DNA of 6,213 bases from Chloroflexi bacterium RBG_16_70_13 (GTDB lineage: Bacteria; Chloroflexota; Limnocylindria; Limnocylindrales; CSP1-4). A program made the translations under genes and the position numbers. The notes under the pieces are model-generated. The model did not search any database. It saw nothing but the letters and a program-made list of their open reading frames with translations, and was not told the DNA's origin. The stretch is taken from contig MGOD01000095.1 of the NCBI GenBank assembly GCA_001795245.1, forward strand, positions 1 through 6,213, read 5' to 3'. How positions within the stretch are numbered: the first letter of the stretch is position 1; every line of letters starts with the position of its first letter. Below are positions 1 to 4,333 of this stretch, one piece after another.

Positions 1-68
1 GCCCAGTTCAGACGGCGGCCCGCCGGCCGACGTTACGAGGCCGCCCCCGACGTCGTGCCGTCGCCACG
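1..68. other. Short non-coding tail downstream of the GGDEF gene
   Basis: This is the stretch after the TGA (69-71, minus strand) of the diguanylate cyclase gene. I see no gene in it. It holds small GC-rich inverted repeats, for example CGGCG at 13-17 against CGCCG at 21-25 with a 3-nt loop. In minus-strand RNA such a stem could contribute to termination, but no U tract follows it, so I do not call a terminator. The open frame that runs through here on the minus strand into position 340 has the Arg/Ser/Pro-rich make-up of a shadow frame. Confidence 0.4.
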
Positions 69-2606
69 TCAGCCGGCGGCAGGGGCGGCCGACAGGGTCG
101 GCGCGAAGTCGATCGGGGTCGGGACCTGGAGGGTGAGCTCCCCGGCCAGGGCCTGGCCCTCGGCCGCGGCCGCGACGCGCCCGCCGCCACCGCGCTTCGC
201 GACAAAGCAGGCCCGGTCGGCGGCGAGGAGGATCGCGTCAGGTGTCGTCCCGTCGGTCGGATAGCTGGCGACCCCCGCCGAGGCGTCGAGGCGGAGGCCC
301 GCGGCGTGGAGCCCGGAGCCCGGCCCGACGACGGCCGCAATCGCGCTGCGGATGCGCTCGGCGACCAGGCCGGCGTGGGCAGCGTCGGTCCCGGGGAGGA
401 TGATCGTGAACTCGTCGCCGCCGTAGCGGAACACCGAATCGGTGTCGCGACTGGCGCCCACGATGGCGGCGCCCACCTGCTGGAGCAGGTCGTTGCCGGC
501 AGCGTGCCCGAACGTATCGTTGACGAGCTTGAACCGGTCGAGATCGATCATCAGGACGCTGAACGTCTCGCCGTGCTCGACGGCCAGGGCCAGCCGCTCG
601 CGGAACGCGCCGTGATTGAGGAGTCCGGTCAGATCGTCAGTCTGGGCCCGCCGGGCGAGCGCGCCGTGGGCCTGGGCATTCTGGAGCGCGATCGAGACCT
701 GGGCGGCGAAGAGCTTGACGAGGTCGAACTCGCCGTCATCGAAGGTCCGACCCTCACCGATCCGCTCGAGGGTCAGGACCCCGATCGCCCGGTCCCGGCC
801 TCGGAGCGGGACCGCGATCAGGCTGCCATGGACCTGCTTGCCGTCGAAGTGGCGGACCCTGGGGTCGGAGAACTGGTCGGCGACGAGGGCCGGCTCGTTG
901 TGGTCGACGACCCACGTTGCGAGCCCCTCCTCGCCCGGCTCCCAGGGCGCCATGTAGTAGGCGGCGTCGGCGCCCTTGGCGATGACCGGCGCCAGCACGC
1001 CCCGGCCGGCATCCAGCAGCTCGATCGCCACGTTGTCCCAGCCGACGAGCTCTCCGAGGCGGTCGGCGACGGCCTCCAGGATCGAGTGGACGTCGAGGTT
1101 CGTGAGGATCGATTCGGTGATCTGGAGCAGCTCACGCTGGCTCCGGACCTGGCGCTCGAGGGCCGCCGACTGGCGACGCAGCCGCTCGGTGGCATCGGCA
1201 TTGGCCATCGCCTGGGCGGCGACGCTGGCGTAGATCTCGAGGAGCCGCAGATCGTCGTCGCGGAACTGGTTGAGGCCCAGCTTGGCCAGGACGAGGACGC
1301 CGATGACGTCGTCATCGAAGAGCATCGGTGCGAGGAGCATCGACTCGTCGAGGTCGTCCTCCGTGCCCGGGATCGTGTTCGCCCGGGGGTCGTTGGCGGC
1401 GTCGTGGAGGACCTGGGCGACTCGATGCTCGGCGACCCAGCCCGTGATGCCGCTGCCCACCTTGACCCGGAGCTGCTCGGGCGTCTCGTCGATGTACTCG
1501 CCGACCTGGCCCTTCATCGCGACCGGGATGAGGTCGTCGCCTTCGAGCCGGTAGACCCGGACATTGTGGTAGTCGATGAGCTCGTGGAGCTCCGTGGCGA
1601 TGGCGGCGCCGATCTCCTCGACCGTCGACAGGCGGGAGAGGCGCGTGCCCAGCTGCTGGATCGACTGGAGCTGCGCTGCCCACGCCGACAGCTGGGCGTA
1701 GGTGCGGGCCGTGCGGATCGCGACCGAGGCCTGGGTCGCGAGCGTCTGCATCGTCTCGAGCTCGTCGTCCGACCAGTGATGGGGCTGATCGTGGTAGAGG
1801 TTGAGGCTGCCGAGCGGCGCCCGGTCCGGGCCGTCGAAGAGGGGCGCCACGCAGAGCGTGTCGAAGCCCTCCTGGACCACCGCCGCGCGGATCTCTGCCG
1901 CTCGCGGGTCGTCCCGGAAGGCGACTGAGAATACCGGCTCCCCGGTGGCGAGGGCAGTGGCGAGCAATGACCGGTTCGTGGGCGTGACGATGGCGTTGAG
2001 GTACTCGGCCGACAGGCCTCGCGACGCCGCCGCCCGGCGGCTGCCGTCGGGCTGGTAGACGAGGACCGACGCCCGATCGCCGCCGAGGAGGACGAGGGCA
2101 TGGTCGACGAGGCCGGCCAGGATCTGGTCGAGGTCGAGGCGGCTGCCGATGTCGGCGGCGACCCGTCGGAGCGCCTCGGCCCGATGGAGCTCGTGGGCGA
2201 GGTCCGAGGCAGCGATCGCACCGTCGACGAGCGCGCCGAACGCCGCCGCCGAGGCGGCGACGAGGTCGATGAGCTCGTCCGGGAATGGCCCGGCATCGGT
2301 CCCGACCGCGTGGAGGACGCCCCACGGCCCGTCGCGACCGGGGATCGCGGCGGCGATCTCGGGGCCGGCCCCGTTTCCCACGCCGTTGCTCGCGCCGGGG
2401 CTCCCACTGGTGCCCGCCCCGGCGGTCGAGACGGGCCCGGTCGAGACGGGCCCGGTCGCGGCGAGCGCAGCGGCCATGATCCCCTGGCTCCGTGGCAGCT
2501 CGACCAGCCGGACATCCGCGGGGCCCGACACCGCGACCGGGGTCAGCCGATCGCCGCGAAGTCGCCAGGCCGAGACCTGCCGGAAGCCACCACCGTCGCG
2601 GACCAT
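69..2606 (-). CDS. Multi-GAF diguanylate cyclase (GAF x4, GGDEF), probably the C-terminal part of a frameshifted HTH-GAF-GGDEF protein
   Basis: Predicted cytosolic enzyme joining two GTP into cyclic di-GMP, controlled by GAF sensor domains. From ATG 2606 it has 845 residues. Domains: the C-terminal part of a first GAF (about 1-125, with GRDGPWGVL at 91-99), GAF2 (about 140-300), GAF3 (about 315-470), a short coiled-coil linker (about 472-495), GAF4 (about 495-645) and GGDEF (about 655-810). The cyclase looks complete: DDLTGLLN at 657-664, the metal-binding segment MIDLDRFK at 686-693 with NDTFGH at 696-701, the RYGGDEF signature at 727-733, and an RxxD product-inhibition site (RDTD, 720-723) exactly five residues before GGDEF. 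There is no signal peptide or membrane helix. ATG 2606 falls inside GAF1. The same frame upstream (2607-2702) encodes DLDVLAGLAKIG and further GAF-like sequence without any start codon, so translation probably began at GTG 3082 in the HTH frame before a frameshift. Residues 51-81 of GAF1 are low complexity. GGDEF function is firm; the ligands of the GAFs cannot be read. Confidence 0.94.
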   Translation of the reverse strand: MVRDGGGFRQVSAWRLRGDRLTPVAVSGPADVRLVELPRSQGIMAAALAATGPVSTGPVSTAGAGTSGSPGASNGVGNGAGPEIAAAIPGRDGPWGVLHAVGTDAGPFPDELIDLVAASAAAFGALVDGAIAASDLAHELHRAEALRRVAADIGSRLDLDQILAGLVDHALVLLGGDRASVLVYQPDGSRRAAASRGLSAEYLNAIVTPTNRSLLATALATGEPVFSVAFRDDPRAAEIRAAVVQEGFDTLCVAPLFDGPDRAPLGSLNLYHDQPHHWSDDELETMQTLATQASVAIRTARTYAQLSAWAAQLQSIQQLGTRLSRLSTVEEIGAAIATELHELIDYHNVRVYRLEGDDLIPVAMKGQVGEYIDETPEQLRVKVGSGITGWVAEHRVAQVLHDAANDPRANTIPGTEDDLDESMLLAPMLFDDDVIGVLVLAKLGLNQFRDDDLRLLEIYASVAAQAMANADATERLRRQSAALERQVRSQRELLQITESILTNLDVHSILEAVADRLGELVGWDNVAIELLDAGRGVLAPVIAKGADAAYYMAPWEPGEEGLATWVVDHNEPALVADQFSDPRVRHFDGKQVHGSLIAVPLRGRDRAIGVLTLERIGEGRTFDDGEFDLVKLFAAQVSIALQNAQAHGALARRAQTDDLTGLLNHGAFRERLALAVEHGETFSVLMIDLDRFKLVNDTFGHAAGNDLLQQVGAAIVGASRDTDSVFRYGGDEFTIILPGTDAAHAGLVAERIRSAIAAVVGPGSGLHAAGLRLDASAGVASYPTDGTTPDAILLAADRACFVAKRGGGGRVAAAAEGQALAGELTLQVPTPIDFAPTLSAAPAAG
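2424..2458. repeat. 15-bp tandem repeat inside the first GAF domain
   Basis: Two perfect adjacent copies of GGTCGAGACGGGCCC (2424-2438 and 2439-2453), followed by the first five bases of a third copy. The unit is a multiple of three. On the minus strand it yields a doubled TGPVS within a Gly/Ser/Thr/Pro-rich stretch of about 30 residues, where a GAF domain usually has ordered strands. It looks like a slippage-type expansion tolerated in a loop. Confidence 0.85.
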
Positions 2607-3082
2607 TCGCGTCGCCGAGCCCAGGACGATGTCCGGATCAACCGGCTCCCGGATGACCGAGGCCCCGATCTTCGCGAGGCCGGCGAGGACATCCAGGTCC
2701 GAGCGACGGCGGTCGGGTCGGGCGAGCGAGCGCCGCTCCGCAGCGGCACGGGCCCGCCGCCGAGGCCGGCGAAGACGTCGGCGCCCCCGGAGAGCGTCGC
2801 GAGGGCTGTACGACCGTCGCGCTGGCGGCCGCGCCGGAGGTGGCCGCCAGCCGACGCTTCGGGCTCCGGCGGCGGGCCCTCGGCGGCATTGGCAAGGAAG
2901 CGCTGGAGGTCACCCAGCCGATAGCGCCGGTCGCCCCGCGGATTGATCCGGTAGTAGCGCAGGCGGCCGGCGTCGCTCCAAGCCCGGATCGTGTTCGGAT
3001 GGACGCCCAGGACATGCGCAGCGCGCGCGACGGTGAGCGTCGCGTCGGCCGGGCGAGGATGGAGCTGGGTTGTCGTGGGCAC
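2543..3082 (-). CDS. MerR/excisionase-like helix-turn-helix DNA-binding protein (N-terminal part of the frameshifted HTH-GAF-GGDEF gene)
   Basis: The frame opens at GTG 3082 and has 179 codons. Residues 16-66 form a MerR/excisionase-type (HTH_17-like) module: LTVARAAHVLGVHPNTIRAW (16-35), then AGRLRYYRINPRGDRRYRLG (38-57) as the wing, and DLQRFLA (58-64). This matches the family pattern 'lt..eaA..LgV...TirrW...GkL...R...G.RRyr..dL..fl'. Residues 67 to about 128 are a Gly/Pro/Arg-rich linker with normal GC-rich third positions. Beyond about residue 128 the sequence (WMSSPASRRSGPRSSGSR) has the composition of a shadow frame, while the minus-strand frame of the 69-2606 gene begins to encode GAF sequence over the same bases. 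The true protein therefore probably continues by a -1 shift into that gene, giving about 1004 residues. The alternative is a separate small HTH protein with a meaningless tail overlapping the next gene by 64 bp. The start is supported by GGGGGA five bases upstream and by the HTH beginning at residue 16. Confidence 0.78.
   Translation of the reverse strand: MPTTTQLHPRPADATLTVARAAHVLGVHPNTIRAWSDAGRLRYYRINPRGDRRYRLGDLQRFLANAAEGPPPEPEASAGGHLRRGRQRDGRTALATLSGGADVFAGLGGGPVPLRSGARSPDPTAVARTWMSSPASRRSGPRSSGSRLIRTSSWARRREWSATVVASGRSRPGDFAAIG
2699..2745 (-). other. Inferred frameshift zone between the HTH and GAF reading frames
   Basis: Coding character passes from the HTH frame (start 3082) to the frame of the GGDEF gene here; the change equals one missing base (a -1 shift). 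Upstream of about 2745 the HTH frame has few A/T third positions, while the GAF frame there is Arg-rich with many T or A third positions. From 2699 downward the GAF frame reads DLDVLAGLAKIGASVI, a typical GAF first helix. One extra base at the CC of 2699-2700 would join TAVAR directly to DLDVL, which makes that the neatest single site, though any indel in the zone would do. No classic slippery heptamer is obvious, so a mutation or an assembly indel is more likely than programmed frameshifting. Confidence 0.65.
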
Positions 3083-3087
3083 CGGTG

Positions 3088-3093
3088 TCCCCC
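3088..3093 (-). promoter_or_regulatory. Ribosome binding site for the HTH(-GAF-GGDEF) gene
   Basis: On the minus strand the sequence reads GGGGGA, then five bases, then GTG (3082). This purine run at standard spacing supports the GTG start. It is G-rich rather than a canonical AGGAGG, so it is a moderate call. Confidence 0.45.
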
Positions 3094-3118
3094 GGGAAGA
3101 TTTGTGAAGTTGAGCGAC

Positions 3119-3146
3119 ACTCTACGAACCCCACAGATCTTGCCAA
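3119..3146 (-). promoter_or_regulatory. Candidate sigma-70-type promoter for the HTH(-GAF-GGDEF) gene
   Basis: On the minus strand, TTGGCA (3146-3141) lies 16 bp from TAGAGT (3124-3119). Both are close to the -35 (TTGACA, five of six) and -10 (TATAAT, four of six) consensus. The region around 3097-3150 is clearly more AT-rich than the genes on either side. Transcription would begin near 3112, leaving a leader of about 30 nt before GTG 3082. This promoter separates the signalling gene from the membrane-protein gene that ends 147 bp upstream on the same strand. Confidence 0.4.
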
Positions 3147-3229
3147 TAGGTCGATGGTCCCGGTGGCCCGGCGGAGGCGGTCACGGACGCGCGAGGGCGC
3201 GATGCAGACCTCGGCCAACGGGGCCTGCG

Positions 3230-4144
3230 TCAGCGTCGTCGCGTCGAGTCCGGGTGGCGGGTCGGCCGGGCGGTGAGACGGACCCAGGCAATGGTCAGGC
3301 CGGCGGCGAGGCCGGCGATTGCCAGGACGGCCAGGAACGCGGGTCCCAGCGCACCCACGAATCCCGGACCCTCGCCGGGGCTGCGTGTGTCCGAGCCGGC
3401 GATCGTCGTCGGGGCCGGCGATGCCGCCAGGACATCGCCGGGCAGGACGACCAGCGCCAGCCCGAGGGCGACGAGGATGCCGGCTACGAGGAGCAGGCCG
3501 GCGGCGAGCCGGCGCCGCGTCGCCGAGCCGGCGCCGAGGATGCGGATCGCCTCGGCCGGCTCGAGCGTGGTCAGCACGAGCGGCCGCCCACGCCCGGGTC
3601 CCAGGCGCGGCTGGCCGGCCGCGTCGACCGCCGGCACCCCGGCGGCGATCGCGTGCTCCACGCTCGACACGAGCTCGATGACGAGGCGGGCAGGCAGCTC
3701 GTCGGGTACCTCGTCCGGGATGCGATCAGCCAGGTCGCCGGCGACGCCGACGCTCTCGCGGGGGATCACGACGAGCCCGTCGGCGAGCGAGTCTCCGTCG
3801 ATCGAGATGGCGTCGAGGCCCTCCCGGATCTCGAACGGGACGACCTCGCGGGCGACCTCGACGTCGCGCCAGCCACCCTCGTCGAGGACCTGGATCCGGG
3901 TCCGCCGGAGGACGAGCGGCCGATGGTCGGCATCCTCGAACTCGGCCTCGCTGTCGATCCGGCCGTCGATCCGAACGTAGGGTGCGCGACCGGTCCGGGC
4001 AAGCTCGATGGCTTCGGCGACGGTGACCCGCGGAGCGGCGGTCAGGAGCCGCCCGATGCGCTGTCTCGGACCGAGCGACATCGTCAGGGCGGCCGCGCCG
4101 GCGAGCACCGCAGCGCCGGCGACAAGCGCAATGAGGGCGTCCAC
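3230..4144 (-). CDS. Three-helix membrane protein with a GIDE/MULAN-like domain
   Basis: A 304-residue protein from GTG 4144. Residues 2-22 (DALIALVAGAAVLAGAAALT) form an N-terminal membrane anchor. A soluble region of about 190 residues follows, then hydrophobic helices at about 213-235 and 266-288 and a short Arg-rich tail. The soluble region resembles GIDE (the domain of mitochondrial E3 ligase MUL1 and its prokaryotic relatives): DGRIDSEAEF (60-69), RPLVLRRTRIQ (75-85), GWRDVEVAREVVPFEI (91-106), SIDGDS (114-119) and LTTLEPAEAIRILGAG (191-206) just before helix 2, which is the usual GIDE order. No RING finger follows, as expected for bacterial members, whose function is unknown. The open frame extends to another GTG at 4219, but codons 4145-4219 have many A-ending third positions unlike the gene, so 4144 is preferred although no good Shine-Dalgarno precedes it. 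The family assignment is by pattern only and could be wrong; the gene itself is secure. Confidence 0.85.
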   Translation of the reverse strand: MDALIALVAGAAVLAGAAALTMSLGPRQRIGRLLTAAPRVTVAEAIELARTGRAPYVRIDGRIDSEAEFEDADHRPLVLRRTRIQVLDEGGWRDVEVAREVVPFEIREGLDAISIDGDSLADGLVVIPRESVGVAGDLADRIPDEVPDELPARLVIELVSSVEHAIAAGVPAVDAAGQPRLGPGRGRPLVLTTLEPAEAIRILGAGSATRRRLAAGLLLVAGILVALGLALVVLPGDVLAASPAPTTIAGSDTRSPGEGPGFVGALGPAFLAVLAIAGLAAGLTIAWVRLTARPTRHPDSTRRR

Positions 4145-4157
4145 GGCCGGGATGATC

Positions 4158-4167
4158 GCACGCGTGC
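4158..4167. promoter_or_regulatory. Perfect 10-bp palindrome, possible operator
   Basis: GCACGCGTGC is a perfect inverted repeat 14 bp upstream of the preferred start of the membrane-protein gene (4144, minus), inside the divergent intergenic region. It could be an operator for that gene or the divergent secreted-protein gene. In DNA this GC-rich a 10-bp palindrome can arise by chance, so this is only a candidate. Confidence 0.25.
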
Positions 4168-4269
4168 TGCATGTTGCTTCGTGGCATCGGGGTGTATCTG
4201 ATCCGAGTGGCCCGGACACTGCGCGGAATCACCAAGCATGAGCCTGTGCGCCTCCTCTATCGTTCGGGT

Positions 4270-4330
4270 GGCGGTTGCGCGTCCGCCGGCAAGTCCACGT
4301 TCGCCCTGATCGGGAACGAGGAGAGGGGAC
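4270..4330 (+). promoter_or_regulatory. Structured 5' leader candidate ahead of the secreted-protein gene
   Basis: Two neighbouring inverted repeats lie just before the start codon. The first is GGCGG (4270-4274) with CCGCC (4283-4287) around an 8-nt loop. The second is CGTT (4298-4301) plus CCC (4304-4306) with GGG (4312-4314) plus AACG (4315-4318), closing on a 5-nt loop. An outer GTCC (4293-4296) could pair with GGAC (4327-4330), placing the Shine-Dalgarno within the structure. The conserved core of the GEMM cyclic di-GMP riboswitch is not visible. No convincing -35/-10 pair was found for this gene. The rest of the 4145-4333 gap shows nothing else I can name. Confidence 0.25.
4319..4328 (+). 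promoter_or_regulatory. Strong ribosome binding site for the secreted-protein gene
   Basis: AGGAGAGGGG ends five bases before ATG 4334, and its AGGAG part (4319-4323) lies ten bases away. An in-frame stop (TGA 4307-4309) sits just upstream, so ATG 4334 is the first available start. This fixes the start of the gene. Confidence 0.7.
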
Positions 4331-4333
4331 CAG

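Noticed and set aside
13..25. Intrinsic terminator after the GGDEF gene
   Set aside because: The stem is short and no U tract follows it on the minus-strand transcript.
306..1928. 540-codon open frame on the plus strand
   Set aside because: It lies wholly antisense to the GAF-GGDEF gene. Its protein is a mirror of that coding strand (Asp/Glu/Val/Arg/Leu-rich, no domain), as expected where stops are rare at 70% GC.
2638..3120. 160-codon minus-strand frame starting at GTG 3120
   Set aside because: It overlaps the HTH gene in another frame and is Ser/Arg/Pro/Ala-rich with no motif; the HTH match is in the frame from 3082.
2910..3218. 102-codon minus-strand frame in the intergenic region and the start of the HTH gene
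   Set aside because: It shares the frame of the GAF gene but ends in a stop at 2910, has no domain, and spans the promoter-like AT-rich region.
4174..4200. TTGCTT and TATCTG as a plus-strand promoter for the secreted-protein gene
   Set aside because: The spacer is only 15 bp and the match is weak, so I do not list it as a feature.
2840..4201. 453-codon open frame on the plus strand across the HTH and membrane-protein genes
   Set aside because: It crosses two real minus-strand genes and the promoter-like intergenic region. Its composition is that of an antisense shadow.
4270..4330. Cyclic di-GMP (GEMM) riboswitch in the secreted-protein leader
   Set aside because: The conserved core sequences and the tetraloop-receptor arrangement of the GEMM class are not visible; only generic GC-rich hairpins are.
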